From assembly GCF_007431345.1 (NCBI RefSeq), contig NZ_CP041730.1:4588001-4652000 (forward strand): a stretch of DNA of 64,000 nucleotides. Direction: 5' to 3'. Shown here piece after piece: positions 27,158 to 36,421 of this stretch. The notes under the pieces were generated by a model. That model had not been told where the DNA came from. It ran no database searches and saw only the letters and a program-made list of their open reading frames with translations. Each line of letters opens with the position of its first letter. Position 1 is the first letter of the stretch. Source of the DNA: Chitinimonas arctica. Its GTDB lineage: Bacteria > Pseudomonadota > Gammaproteobacteria > Burkholderiales > Chitinimonadaceae. The position numbers and the translations under genes are program-made.

Positions 27158-27231
27158 GATGAATCCTCCGATAGACCCGCTTGCGGGTCGTTTGTTGTTT
27201 TATGGGTCGCTTTCCGCGACAGGCTGAATCG

Positions 27232-28875
27232 CTACTCCGTCCGAAACACCGCCAAGGTCCCATCCAGCTGCTGGGAAGTCTCGCCCAATTGGCGGGCGGC
27301 ATCGCCCATGCCCTCGGCTTTGTCGCGATTGGCACGCATGGTTTCGTTCAGCTCGCTCAGGGCCGTACGAATCGCGGCGACGGCCTGCCTGGCCGATTCG
27401 GCATCGGCGGCGGTCTCGCCGACCACGCCGCTGGTGTGGGCCATCAGCTCGGCGGTACTGGCGATGGCTTCATCGACCGTGCTGGAGGCGCTGACCAGGC
27501 CATCGATCTGGCGGGCCTGGTCTTCCACCTGGCCATTGGTCGCTTCGATCGTGCCGAGGATGCGGCTCACCATCGTATTGGTCTTGGCGAGGGTCTCCTG
27601 AGTCTGTCCCGCCAGTTTGCGGACCTCGTCGGCAACCACGGCGAAGCCGCGCCCTTGTTCGCCGGCCCGGGCCGCCTCGATGGCGGCATTCAGCGCAAGC
27701 AGATTGGTCTGGTCGGAGATATCGGCAATGGTGCGCAGAATGCCGGTGATCTCGCGCACATTGGCCGAGAGGGTCTGGAACGCCCCGGTGAATTCGCGGT
27801 TGGCCTGTGCGCCCGCTTCGATCTGGCCGGCCATGGCCTCGATCTGTACACGGGCTTCACTCAGCTTGGACTCCACCCGGCCGATCTCCGTTCTGAGGGA
27901 GCCGGCACGCTCGGCCGAATTGGCGGTGACCTCGGCGATCTCATCCGCCCGGCGCGTCACCTCGTCCAGGCCCTGGGCCGTCCGTACCGTGTCGGCCGAC
28001 ATGGCGGCGGTCTGTTCGGCGAATTGGTGCGACAGCAGGGCATTGCCGCCGGAGGTGGTCTTGGCTTCGCTCAGCGCGGTGCGAAAGCTCGCCATCAACT
28101 CGTTCAGGTTGCGGGCGATATGGCCCAGCTCGTCGCGTTGGCTGGCATCCACGGTCAAGGCCAGGTTCTTGTCGCGGGCAATACTGTCCATCGTCCGGCT
28201 GATCGCCTGCACCCTTCGCACGATAATGCCGACCAACAGGTACGATACCAGCATGCCCAGGACAAAACCCAGCGCGCCGATGGCCAGCGATTGCACCAGG
28301 GTGAAGCGCAATTCGGACTTGATCTGATCGATGCGGATATCGGCGCCGACCAGGTATTGCAAGCCGTTCTCGGTCTTGAGCGGAACAAACACCGTGCGGA
28401 AATTACCGCCGTCGGCGCTGTACTCGGCATAGGCTTGTGTGCCCTGTGCGACCGCCTTGGCGGCGCTGGCGGTGGCGTGGCCCAGCGGAGAGAAGTGTTT
28501 GCGATAGCGCTCTTGTTTTCTATCCTCGGCTGAGAAGGAAGCGGCCAGGTGGAGGAACTTGCCTTCGTGCGGCGCCATGAAGTAGAGGTAGGTCAAACCC
28601 ACTTTATCGGCCAGTTGATGCAGCCGCAGTCCGTTGCGGGTGTATTCGGAGTCGGAAATGCTGCCGGCGGTATTGCCGCGCTGCAGATAGCTGTCGCCGA
28701 CCAGGTCCGGCGCCGCGTTGGCCGCGGCGGCCAGGCGGCCGTCCAGCCCGGCGAAAATGGCTTGTGATTTCAGATAGTAGGCATAGCCCGTATAAAGCGC
28801 CCCGGTGATCAGGTTGGCAACAAAGAACATCGCCAGCAACTTGGCCTTTAAGGACCAGTCCTTCAGCTTGAGCAT
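27232..28875 (-). CDS. Methyl-accepting chemotaxis protein
   Basis: Chemoreceptor of 547 residues: TM1 about 12-34, periplasmic sensor about 35-185 (single Cache-like, GLTYLYFMAPHEGKFL), TM2 about 190-213, HAMP about 214-267, then the long coiled-coil signalling domain. The hairpin tip that contacts CheA and CheW is intact at about 380-425 (ISDQTNLLALNAAIEAARAG, then FAVVADEVRKLA). It ends in VFRTE without a CheR/CheB-docking pentapeptide. The ligand is unknown. It is a single gene, convergent with the VOC gene side and divergent from nudC. Confidence 0.92.
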   Translation of the reverse strand: MLKLKDWSLKAKLLAMFFVANLITGALYTGYAYYLKSQAIFAGLDGRLAAAANAAPDLVGDSYLQRGNTAGSISDSEYTRNGLRLHQLADKVGLTYLYFMAPHEGKFLHLAASFSAEDRKQERYRKHFSPLGHATASAAKAVAQGTQAYAEYSADGGNFRTVFVPLKTENGLQYLVGADIRIDQIKSELRFTLVQSLAIGALGFVLGMLVSYLLVGIIVRRVQAISRTMDSIARDKNLALTVDASQRDELGHIARNLNELMASFRTALSEAKTTSGGNALLSHQFAEQTAAMSADTVRTAQGLDEVTRRADEIAEVTANSAERAGSLRTEIGRVESKLSEARVQIEAMAGQIEAGAQANREFTGAFQTLSANVREITGILRTIADISDQTNLLALNAAIEAARAGEQGRGFAVVADEVRKLAGQTQETLAKTNTMVSRILGTIEATNGQVEDQARQIDGLVSASSTVDEAIASTAELMAHTSGVVGETAADAESARQAVAAIRTALSELNETMRANRDKAEGMGDAARQLGETSQQLDGTLAVFRTE

Positions 28876-28984
28876 AGAGTGATCTCCGCAGGGCGGGCCA
28901 TGGACTTAAAAGCCCGCTCAACCCACTATAAGCGATGAAAAGCTGGCGCGTATACTGACGCCTTTCCCGACAAGCTCCCCGCCC

Positions 28985-29803
28985 ATGACCGTTTTTCTGC
29001 CTGCTGTTGAGCCCACTCTTCCCGCCAGCGAAGTGGTCTGGCATTTTGCCTTCGTCACCGGCAAGTTGCTGGTGCCCGACGAGGCGAACCTGCAATTGCT
29101 TACCGTCAGCCAGACGCTTTTCATGCCGTCGGCGCAGTCCCGCCACTATCTGGGGCGGCTGGAGGGCATCGACTGCTGGGCGTCTGTGCTGCCGGCCGAG
29201 CCGGTCGGCTGGAAGGCGGTGCCGCTGCGGGCCGCCATGATGCAGATGCCGGAACCGCTGATGATGGTAGCCGCGCGCGCCGCACAGGTGCTGGAGTGGG
29301 ATAGGGCGCATCGGTATTGTGGCGCGTGTGCGACGCCTACCGAGATCCGCACGGGGGAGCGGGCCCGCGTGTGTCCGGCCTGCGGGCATATCGTCTACCC
29401 CCGCCTCAGCCCTGCCATGATGGCCCTGGTCTGGCGCGGCGAGGAACTCCTGCTGGCCCGTTCGCCGGGCTTCGCGCCCGGTATCTACAGCGCCTTGGCC
29501 GGTTTCGTCGAGGCAGGCGAGTCGATAGAGGATTGCGTGGTGCGCGAGGTGGCGGAGGAGGTGGGCGTGACGGTGCGGAATCTGCGCTACTACGGCAGCC
29601 AGAGCTGGCCCTTCCCGCATAGCTTGATGGTGGCGTTCACGGCCGAATGGGTGAGCGGCGAGATTGTGCCGCAGGAGGGCGAGATCGAAGCGGCCGGCTG
29701 GTTCCCCATCGATGCCTTGCCCGGCATACCGCCCCGTTTCAGTATTTCCGGCCATTTGATACGCGATACGGTTGCGGCCATCCGTGACGGGAGTCTGCGG
29801 TAA
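28985..29803 (+). CDS. nudC: NADH pyrophosphatase / RNA-decapping Nudix hydrolase
   Basis: Hydrolyses NADH and removes NAD caps from RNA. It has 272 residues. The zinc ribbon has Cys112, Cys115, Cys130 and Cys133. The Nudix box runs from Gly173 to Gly194 with the expected REVAEEVG end. The NudC-specific SQPWPFPxS motif reads SQSWPFPHS at 205-213, with one substitution (Pro to Ser). It is a single gene, divergent from the chemoreceptor, and its end faces the liv operon terminator. Confidence 0.92.
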   Translation: MTVFLPAVEPTLPASEVVWHFAFVTGKLLVPDEANLQLLTVSQTLFMPSAQSRHYLGRLEGIDCWASVLPAEPVGWKAVPLRAAMMQMPEPLMMVAARAAQVLEWDRAHRYCGACATPTEIRTGERARVCPACGHIVYPRLSPAMMALVWRGEELLLARSPGFAPGIYSALAGFVEAGESIEDCVVREVAEEVGVTVRNLRYYGSQSWPFPHSLMVAFTAEWVSGEIVPQEGEIEAAGWFPIDALPGIPPRFSISGHLIRDTVAAIRDGSLR

Positions 29804-29812
29804 CCCCCCCAG

Positions 29813-29839
29813 AAAAAAGGGCCCGTCAAAGACGGGCCC
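29813..29839 (-). terminator. Rho-independent terminator of the liv operon
   Basis: On the minus strand a perfect 9-bp stem (GGGCCCGTC, TTT loop, complement) is followed by six T residues, 24 bases after the livF stop. It may also stop nudC transcription from the other side. Confidence 0.85.
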
Positions 29840-29862
29840 GAATTGCTCATGCTCAGGTCGGG

Positions 29863-30585
29863 CTAGTCGCCCAGATAAGCGTGCTGCACCTTCTCGTTGG
29901 CCAACAAGGCCTCGGCGGTGTCGGCAAAGGTGATTCGACCGCTTTCCATCACGTAGCCACGGCTGGCGGTCTTGAGCGCCAGTTTGGCGTTCTGTTCCAC
30001 CAGCAGCATGGTCACGCCTTCGGCGGCGATCTGGCGAATGATTTCGAAGATCTTCTGCACGATGATCGGCGCCAGGCCCATCGAAGGCTCGTCCAGCAAC
30101 AGCAGTTTGGGACGGCTGAGGATGGCACGGCCCATGGCCACCATCTGCTGCTCGCCACCGGACAGGGTGCCGGCCAATTGCTTGTAGCGTTCCTTCAGGC
30201 GGGGGAACAGTTCGTAGACGCGCGCCAGATCCTTCTGGATCTCGTGCTTGTCGTTACGGTAGTAGGCACCCATCAGCAGGTTTTCTTCGACGGTCAGGCG
30301 CGGGAAAATACCGCGGCCTTCCGGCACCATGGCCAAACCACGCGAGACATAGTGGTGGACCGGCAGGCGCGCGGTGTCCTGCCCGTCGTACACGATGGTG
30401 CCGGCCGCAGGCTTCACCATGCCGACCAAGGTCTTCAAGGTGGTGGTCTTGCCGGCGCCGTTGGCGCCGATCAGGGTGACCAGTTCGCCCTGGCGTATCT
30501 CCAGGTCGATGCCCTTGACGGCTTGAATGCCGCCATAGGCCACTTGCAGGCCTTTGACTTCCAACAGTTTCTTATCGTTGCTCAT
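29863..30585 (-). CDS. livF: Branched-chain amino-acid ABC transporter ATP-binding protein LivF
   Basis: One of the two ATPases of a high-affinity leucine/isoleucine/valine-type importer, on the cytoplasmic face. It has 240 residues: Walker A GANGAGKTTTL (about 38-48), signature LSGGEQQMVAMGRAIL, Walker B LLLLDEPSMGLAP, and the H-loop region LLVEQNAK typical of LivF. It is the last gene of livH-M-G-F, seven bases after livG, and is followed by a strong terminator. Confidence 0.93.
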   Translation of the reverse strand: MSNDKKLLEVKGLQVAYGGIQAVKGIDLEIRQGELVTLIGANGAGKTTTLKTLVGMVKPAAGTIVYDGQDTARLPVHHYVSRGLAMVPEGRGIFPRLTVEENLLMGAYYRNDKHEIQKDLARVYELFPRLKERYKQLAGTLSGGEQQMVAMGRAILSRPKLLLLDEPSMGLAPIIVQKIFEIIRQIAAEGVTMLLVEQNAKLALKTASRGYVMESGRITFADTAEALLANEKVQHAYLGD

Positions 30586-30592
30586 CTGTCCC

Positions 30593-31363
30593 TCAGTCCG
30601 GCGATGCGCCGAGATAGGCTTCGATCACGCGCGGGTCGTTCTTGACGGCCTCGGGCACCCCTTCGGCGATTTTCTTGCCGTATTCGAGCACGGCGATACG
30701 GTCGCACAAGCCCATCATCAGCTTCACATCATGCTCGATCAGCAAGATGGTGACGCCGTCGTTGCGGATCTTTTCCATCAGCTTCTTCAGATCCTCGGTT
30801 TCCTTGCCGTTCATACCGGCGGCCGGTTCGTCCAGCGCCAGTAGTTGCGGGTCGGTGGCCAGGGCGCGGGCGATTTCCAGCCGGCGCTGGTCGCCGTAGG
30901 AGAGGTTCTTGGCGGCTTCCTCGGCGTGCTTACGGATGCCGACGTATTCAAGCAGAGCCAGGGAGCGCTGCTTGATGTCGGCTTCCTCGGCACGGGTCTT
31001 CGGATCGCGGAAAACCGCCCCGATCACGCTGGCCTTGGTCCGCACATGGCGGCCCACCATCACGTTTTCCAGCGCCGTCATATTGTGGAACAGACGGATG
31101 TTCTGAAAGGTGCGGGCGATGCCGCTTTCCACCACGACATTGGGCTTTTGCCGGAACAGGTCGATGCCCTTGAAGGTGAACTTGCCTTCATCGGGTTGGT
31201 ACAAGCCGGTCAGCACATTGAACAGGGTGGTCTTGCCGGCCCCGTTCGGGCCGATCAGACCATAGATCTCGCCCTTGTTGATCGACAAGGCGACATCGCT
31301 CAATGCGTGCAAGCCGCCGAATCGTTTGTTGATGCCGGAAATCTCAAGCAGTAGCTCAGCCAT
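30593..31363 (-). CDS. livG: Branched-chain amino-acid ABC transporter ATP-binding protein LivG
   Basis: The second ATPase of the importer, 256 residues. Walker A is GPNGAGKTTLFN (about 39-50), the signature is LSYGDQRRLEIARAL, and Walker B is LLALDEPAAGMN. The FQNIRLFHNMTALENVMVG stretch is characteristic of LivG. It overlaps the livM stop by eight bases, indicating translational coupling within the operon. Confidence 0.93.
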   Translation of the reverse strand: MAELLLEISGINKRFGGLHALSDVALSINKGEIYGLIGPNGAGKTTLFNVLTGLYQPDEGKFTFKGIDLFRQKPNVVVESGIARTFQNIRLFHNMTALENVMVGRHVRTKASVIGAVFRDPKTRAEEADIKQRSLALLEYVGIRKHAEEAAKNLSYGDQRRLEIARALATDPQLLALDEPAAGMNGKETEDLKKLMEKIRNDGVTILLIEHDVKLMMGLCDRIAVLEYGKKIAEGVPEAVKNDPRVIEAYLGASPD

Positions 31364-32501
31364 GGCTGGCCTCCTTTGCGGCGGCGTCGGCGGGCGTCGC
31401 GTCTTCCTCGTCGTGGAACTCGGCCTTGCGTTGCTTCGACGGCCATAAGCCTTCCGGCCGGACCAGCATCACGAAGATCAGGGCAATGCCGAACAGCAGC
31501 ATGCGCAGGTTTTCCGGATTGACCAGACGTTCGCCCAGCAGCTTGTCCTGTAGCGGATTAACAACATCGCGCAACACTTCCGGGGTCAGGAACAGCAGGA
31601 TCGCACCCAGGATCACGCCCGGGATATGTCCCATGCCGCCCAGAACGACCATGGCGAGGACCACGATGGATTCCATCAGGATAAAGCTTTCCGGCGAGAC
31701 GAAGCCCTGGAAGCTGGCGAACATGGCGCCGGACACGCCACCAAAGCTGGCGCCCATGGCGAATGCCAGCAGTTTGACGTTACGGGTATTGATACCCATC
31801 GCCTGCGCCGCGATCTCGTCCTCGCGGATGGCCACCCAGGCACGGCCGATACGCGAGCTTTGCAGGCGTACCGAAACCAGGATGATCAACAAGGCCAGAC
31901 CCAGGAACAGGTAGTAGTACAGATGCAGTTTCTGGAACTCGATACCGAACAGGGTGATGGATTGCGAGAACTTGTGGCCAAAAAGCGACACAGGTTCGAT
32001 CAGGTTCACACCTTGCGGGCCATTGGTGATGTTGATCGGGCGATCGAGATTGTTCATGAACAGACGCACGATCTCGCCGAAACCCAGGGTAACGATGGCC
32101 AGGTAGTCGCCACGCAGCTTCAGCGTGGGAGAGCCCAGCAAGACCCCGAACATGCCCGCCAGCAATGCCGCCAGCGGCAACACCACCAGCAAAGGCATAT
32201 GCAGGATCCACTCGAAACCGGTGCCCGCCAGCATGGGCACCAGGTGCGGTGAGTTGAGCAGCGCGTAGGTGTAGGCGCCGACCGCGTAGAAGGCGATATA
32301 GCCGAGGTCCAGCAGGCCGGCGTAGCCCACCACGATGTTCAGGCCCAGGGCCAGCATGATGTACAGCATGGCCAGGTCAAGATTGCGCACCCAGGTATTG
32401 CCCAGGGTGGCTCCCATCACGAAGGGCAGCACCGCCAGCACCACGGCGAAGATCGCCATGCCGGCATAGGCGGCTGTCTTGGATTGTTTGATTGCTTGCA
32501 T
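31356..32501 (-). CDS. livM: Branched-chain amino-acid ABC transporter permease LivM
   Basis: Inner-membrane permease of 381 residues with about nine to ten hydrophobic segments. The EAA-like cytoplasmic motif GRAWVAIREDEIAAQAMGINTRNVKLLAF sits at the usual place (two parts, about 240-270). Start ATG 32501 (MQAIKQSK) is preferred because GGGGAG lies upstream; an in-frame GTG-type start 39 bases earlier would add a non-hydrophobic Pro-rich leader. The C-terminal tail is Asp/Glu/Ala-rich. Confidence 0.92.
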   Translation of the reverse strand: MQAIKQSKTAAYAGMAIFAVVLAVLPFVMGATLGNTWVRNLDLAMLYIMLALGLNIVVGYAGLLDLGYIAFYAVGAYTYALLNSPHLVPMLAGTGFEWILHMPLLVVLPLAALLAGMFGVLLGSPTLKLRGDYLAIVTLGFGEIVRLFMNNLDRPINITNGPQGVNLIEPVSLFGHKFSQSITLFGIEFQKLHLYYYLFLGLALLIILVSVRLQSSRIGRAWVAIREDEIAAQAMGINTRNVKLLAFAMGASFGGVSGAMFASFQGFVSPESFILMESIVVLAMVVLGGMGHIPGVILGAILLFLTPEVLRDVVNPLQDKLLGERLVNPENLRMLLFGIALIFVMLVRPEGLWPSKQRKAEFHDEEDATPADAAAKEASHG

Positions 32502-32520
32502 TTGCTTTGGTCTCCCCGGA

Positions 32521-33450
32521 TCAGGCGCGTTCGGCCACACGTTCGCCCAACAGGCCGGACGGACGGAACACCAGCACCAGAATCAGCACCATGAAGGCAA
32601 AGATGTCCTGGTAGTGACTACCCAGTACACCGCCGGTAAGTGGGCCGAGGTAACCGGCGCCAACGCTTTCGATGATGCCCAGCAGGATACCGCCGGCTAC
32701 CGCGCCCGCCAGATTGCCGATACCGCCCAGCACTGCCGCGGTAAAGGCCTTCAGGCCGATCATAAAGCCCATGGTGGGGTAGGCCAGGCCATAGTTGGCG
32801 CCAACCATCACGCCGGCGACGGCGCCCAGGCCGGAGCCGATCACGAAGGTCATCGAGATGACGTAATTGATATTTACGCCCATCAGGCTGGCAACCGGCT
32901 GATTCATCGAAACCGCACGCATGGCACGGCCCAACTTGGTCTTTTCGACCATGATCAGCAAACCGCCCATCACGAGGATGGCAAGCACGATGATCACGAT
33001 CTGCAAGTCGGTGATGATGGCGCCAAATACATTGTGCGGCTCATGCGGCAGCAGGTCCGGGAAGGAACGGGGGTTGTTTTTCCAGATCAGCACCGCAACC
33101 TGTTGTAGAACGATGGAAATACCGATGGCGGTAATCAGTGGAGCAAGACGGGGTGCTTTGCGCAGCGGCCGGTAGGCGACTCGCTCGATGGTGAAACCGA
33201 GCAGCATGGTGATCGGGATAGCGATCATCAAGCCCGCAATGACCATCAGGGGACCGGGCAGGTTGATACCGCTGCCGGACAAAAGACTGATAGCCGATAT
33301 GGTGATCATGGCGCCCATCATCACGATTTCGCCGTGGGCGAAATTGATCAGCTGGAGAATGCCGTAGACCATGGTGTAGCCGAGTGCGATCAGCGCATAG
33401 ATACTGCCGACCACCAGACCATTGATAAGTTGCTGAATGAAAATATCCAC
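32521..33450 (-). CDS. livH: Branched-chain amino-acid ABC transporter permease LivH
   Basis: Inner-membrane permease of 309 residues and partner of LivM. It begins with the characteristic QLINGLVVGSIYALIALGYT. The cytoplasmic EAA-like motif TKLGRAMRAVSMNQPVASLM is at about 170-190, and LGGIGNLAGAVAGGILLGI lies near the C-terminus. It is the first gene after the terminator that separates it from livJ, so livHMGF probably depends on read-through from livJ or on a promoter in the 190-base gap. Confidence 0.93.
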   Translation of the reverse strand: MDIFIQQLINGLVVGSIYALIALGYTMVYGILQLINFAHGEIVMMGAMITISAISLLSGSGINLPGPLMVIAGLMIAIPITMLLGFTIERVAYRPLRKAPRLAPLITAIGISIVLQQVAVLIWKNNPRSFPDLLPHEPHNVFGAIITDLQIVIIVLAILVMGGLLIMVEKTKLGRAMRAVSMNQPVASLMGVNINYVISMTFVIGSGLGAVAGVMVGANYGLAYPTMGFMIGLKAFTAAVLGGIGNLAGAVAGGILLGIIESVGAGYLGPLTGGVLGSHYQDIFAFMVLILVLVFRPSGLLGERVAERA

Positions 33451-33598
33451 GCGTTGACTCCTCGTCTTGTTGCGTGAGGGAAAGCGATTCGTGCCAAGGA
33501 AGGCAGGCGAAACCCCATGCGCCCTATTTTTATATATCGAGCGCGGCCAGATTGTGACCGGGGTATGACTACCGTTGTAGTTAGGGAAAACCGAATTG

Positions 33599-33625
33599 AA
33601 AAAGGCGGCGTCTTTCGACGCCGCC
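33599..33625 (-). terminator. Internal terminator between livJ and livH
   Basis: On the minus strand GGCGGCGTC, GAAA, GACGCCGCC is followed by five T residues, 17 bases after the livJ stop. Such a partial terminator would let the binding protein be made in excess over the membrane components. Confidence 0.8.
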
Positions 33626-33641
33626 TTTTACTGTTGCCGCT

Positions 33642-34913
33642 TTACTGCTTTTTCTCTTCTTTTTTCGCTTCGGCCGGTGCGGCGGCAGCTGCCGCGGCAG
33701 GCGCAGCGGGGGCTGCAGCCGCGCCACCCACGGTCGCGACGGTTTCCCACTTGCCGCCCTTGACCTGATAGACGGTCACGGAACCGCCGACGATGTCACC
33801 CTTATCGTCGAACTTGATCGGGCCGGTCACGCCGCTGTACTCGATCTTGGCCAGCTCAGGCAGGTACTTGGCCGGTTCGGACGAGCCAGCCTTCTTCATC
33901 GCTTCGACCATGACGCGGGTGGCGTCATAGGTGAACGGTGCGTAGATCTGGATGTCGGTGTTGAACTTGGCCTTGTACTTCTTATCGAAGTCGGCGAAGC
34001 CAGGCATCTTGTCCTTCGGCGCGCCCGGCTGCGAGGCGAACTGGCCTTCGGCGTTGTCGCCGGCCAGCTTGATGAATTCGCCGGTCTGGAAGCCGTCGCC
34101 ACCCATCAGCTTGGCGGCAATGCCGAGCTTCTTGATCTGCTGCGCCATGGGACCGGCTTGCGCGTCCATGCCACCGTAGAAGATCACGTCAGGCTTCTTG
34201 CCCTTGATCGTGGTCAGAATGGCCATGAAGTCGGTGGCCTGGTTGGTCGTGAATTCACGGCCAACAACGGTCACGCCCTTGGCCTTGGCGGCCTTTTCGA
34301 ACTCGTCGGCCAGACCTTGGCCGTAGGCGGTACGGTCGTCGATGATGGCGACCTTCTTGGCCTTCAGGTTATCGGCTGCGAAGGAGCCCAGCGCGCCGCC
34401 TTGCGACGAATCGTTGGCGATCACGCGGAAGGCGGTCTTGAAGCCTTGTGCGGTGTAGGTCACGGCGGTAGCCGAGGGCGAGATCTGCGGAATGCCGGCG
34501 TCGGAATACAGCTTGGAAGCCGGAATGGTGGTGCCGGAGTTCAAGTGGCCGATCACACCGACAACCTTGGCATCCACGAAGCGCTGTGCCACGGTGGTGG
34601 CGGTCTTCGGGTCGGCCTGGTCATCTTCCGAGATCATCTCGAACTTGACCTTCTTGCCGCCGATTTCGACGTTTTCGGCGTTCAGTTCCTCGATGGCGAG
34701 ACGTACGCCATTTTCGTTGTCCTTGCCCAGGTGAGCGATGTTGCCGGTCAGCGGACTGGCGTGGCCGATCTTGATCACATTATCGGCAGCGGCCGGAGCG
34801 GCTGGCGCTGCAGCAGGCGCTGCGGCTTCTGCGCTGGGATCTTCTTTCTTCTCGCCGCAAGCGGCAAGCGCCAACACGGCAGAAGCAATCAGGCTGTAAC
34901 GAGCCAAGGTCAT
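33642..34913 (-). CDS. livJ: Branched-chain amino-acid-type ABC transporter substrate-binding lipoprotein
   Basis: Periplasmic binding protein (type I fold, Peripla_BP_6) that captures the amino acid for LivHMGF. It has 423 residues with start ATG 34913 and a GGGG-rich ribosome-binding site. It has a lipobox (LALAAC, Cys19) rather than a plain signal peptide. An Ala/Pro-rich linker (about 27-50) and an Ala/Lys/Glu-rich tail (about 392-423) flank the fold. Core motifs include IKIGHASPLTGNIAHLGKD, GVIGHLNSGTTIPAS, AIIDDRTAYGQGLADEF and FYGGMDAQ. It is first in the operon. Ligand specificity within branched-chain, aromatic or other amino acids is not certain. Confidence 0.92.
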   Translation of the reverse strand: MTLARYSLIASAVLALAACGEKKEDPSAEAAAPAAAPAAPAAADNVIKIGHASPLTGNIAHLGKDNENGVRLAIEELNAENVEIGGKKVKFEMISEDDQADPKTATTVAQRFVDAKVVGVIGHLNSGTTIPASKLYSDAGIPQISPSATAVTYTAQGFKTAFRVIANDSSQGGALGSFAADNLKAKKVAIIDDRTAYGQGLADEFEKAAKAKGVTVVGREFTTNQATDFMAILTTIKGKKPDVIFYGGMDAQAGPMAQQIKKLGIAAKLMGGDGFQTGEFIKLAGDNAEGQFASQPGAPKDKMPGFADFDKKYKAKFNTDIQIYAPFTYDATRVMVEAMKKAGSSEPAKYLPELAKIEYSGVTGPIKFDDKGDIVGGSVTVYQVKGGKWETVATVGGAAAAPAAPAAAAAAAPAEAKKEEKKQ

Positions 34914-35262
34914 GTATGTTCCCCTTTTTGACAAACGCGGTATTCCGATGGAAAAAGCCACATTAACGCGTGGCCCTTTTATCAAGGCCAAAATGCGTGC
35001 GGAATAGTGCGCCCGAGCTTTTGCGCTTGTCAACGAGGGAAAAACCGTGTGGCAAAACCGCGAATGCGGCCTGCAAAAAGGCTTGTACGGGAGTGTCCCG
35101 GACGTCCGGCGGGAATGGCCGTCGTAAACCTGCAACAATGCGCTCGGGCACCGGGCCGAAGCGGGAAAAGCCTTGATTTTTCGGCGCAGCGGCGCCTCGA
35201 AGGGTGGCTGGGGGCAGGTGTCGCCGGTCATGGCCGACGGGTCCGCCAGGGGCCATGCATAT
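34914..35262. other. Upstream region of livJ, no gene recognised
   Basis: The 349 bases between livJ and the EF-hand gene hold the livJ promoter and leader. Both flanking genes are on the minus strand. An open frame continues upstream of the livJ ATG but has no homology or ribosome-binding site. No riboswitch-like structure was recognised by eye. Confidence 0.5.
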
Positions 35263-36306
35263 TTAAACGGTTAAATCGACCTGTTGTACCGTGCCGGCTC
35301 GGCCATTTTCGCTGAGATAGACGCCGGAACGGCGGATTTGTCCCTGCGTCCGGTTGTTTTCGTCGTTCAGCGCGAATTCTGTTGCGGTATTGCCAAGGTA
35401 GATCGCGCCGATGCCGAGCTTTTCCAGGCTGACCAGGCCGGCCCGGCCGGACGCGTCGCGGGTCCACAACTGCAGCTTGCCCCACACCGCGTCGTTCTCG
35501 TCTATCCAGCCATTGCGATCGTCGTCGTGCTCGGCCAGATCGGCGAAACCATTACCGCTTTGCGCGCCAAACAACTCGCGGCCGTCATTGATCGCGCCAT
35601 CTTCATTGCGATCCAGGGCCAAGAAGCCGCTGCCGGTTTCCAGGAAGGAGATATGGTCGGCGCTACCATCGGCGTCCAGGTCGAATGCGATCTTGTCATG
35701 ACTGAGGGTGGCCGATGGCGCGGCGTAGTTCAGCACCAGCGGATCCTTGCGCATGCCCGGCGTGGCAATCGATATATGTACATTGCTCTCCTGCCGGAAT
35801 TGCCGTTCCAGTTCCAGGACGGCGCTGAATGCCATGCGACGGCCATCTTCGGTAACGATATGGCCGCTGGCGGCAAAACGGCTGCGTTCCACCTCCTGCA
35901 GCACCTCATGGTATTGATAGTCGGCTCGCCAGTCGGCCCGGCGGCGCGCCGATGGTGCGGCGGAAGCGGTTGCGTCAGGCGCCGGGACGGCTGGCACGCC
36001 GGCCGGCTGGGGGCTACGGCTGCGCGGGGGCGCGATGCTGGTGATATCGATATCGCGGCCGGTCAGGTTCTTGACCAGTTGTTTGATCAGATGCCAAAGC
36101 GGATGGCTTTCCAGCTGCTGTCGGATATCCAAACTGGCAGCATCCGCCTGCTGGGCGGCCCGCGCCTCCGACGATAGCTCGACCATCTGGTCGGGGGGAG
36201 GGGGAGGGTTGCGCCTGATCTCTACCCGCAGCTGTTGTTCCACGCTGTGCTGACGCGCAGCCTCGTGCTGGCCAGCGAGCTGGACCTGCGATTGCTGGAT
36301 TTTCAT
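35263..36306 (-). CDS. EF-hand (dockerin-like calcium loop) protein, FliA-regulon candidate
   Basis: Protein of 347 residues with no signal peptide or membrane segment. The N-terminus (1-55) is Gln-rich, followed by a helical region and Pro/Ala linker (about 95-120). The module SGHIVTEDGRRMAF (about 145-158) is shared with the protein encoded at 7491. The C-terminal half carries calcium-loop-like Asp-rich segments: FDLDADGSADHI (about 205-216), ALDRNEDGAINDGRELFG and DDDRNGWIDENDAVW. It ends GTVQQVDLTV. This family occurs in motile proteobacteria but has no assigned function. Together with its FliA-type promoter, this suggests a cell-surface or flagellum-associated role (inference). Confidence 0.8.
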   Translation of the reverse strand: MKIQQSQVQLAGQHEAARQHSVEQQLRVEIRRNPPPPPDQMVELSSEARAAQQADAASLDIRQQLESHPLWHLIKQLVKNLTGRDIDITSIAPPRSRSPQPAGVPAVPAPDATASAAPSARRRADWRADYQYHEVLQEVERSRFAASGHIVTEDGRRMAFSAVLELERQFRQESNVHISIATPGMRKDPLVLNYAAPSATLSHDKIAFDLDADGSADHISFLETGSGFLALDRNEDGAINDGRELFGAQSGNGFADLAEHDDDRNGWIDENDAVWGKLQLWTRDASGRAGLVSLEKLGIGAIYLGNTATEFALNDENNRTQGQIRRSGVYLSENGRAGTVQQVDLTV

Positions 36307-36347
36307 TATCGTTCTCCCGGCCGCCCTGACTCGGCCTTTGCTTCTAT

Positions 36348-36374
36348 ATATCGGCGGGGGAGGCGATACCTTTA
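36348..36374 (-). promoter_or_regulatory. FliA (sigma-28)-type promoter
   Basis: Read on the minus strand, TAAAG (36370-36374), 14 bases, then GCCGATAT (36348-36355) match the sigma-28 consensus TAAAGTTT-N11-GCCGATAA with correct spacing. A GGGAG ribosome-binding site and the ATG at 36306 follow. Confidence 0.75.
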
Positions 36375-36421
36375 TGTCAAACAGGGCGAGTTAGGAGTTC
36401 GCCAGATAGGCGGTAGGCGGC

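Noticed and set aside
27181..28533. Long plus-strand open frame opposite the chemoreceptor gene
   Set aside because: It mirrors the receptor's coding strand and has Gly/His/Gln-rich composition with no recognisable domain.
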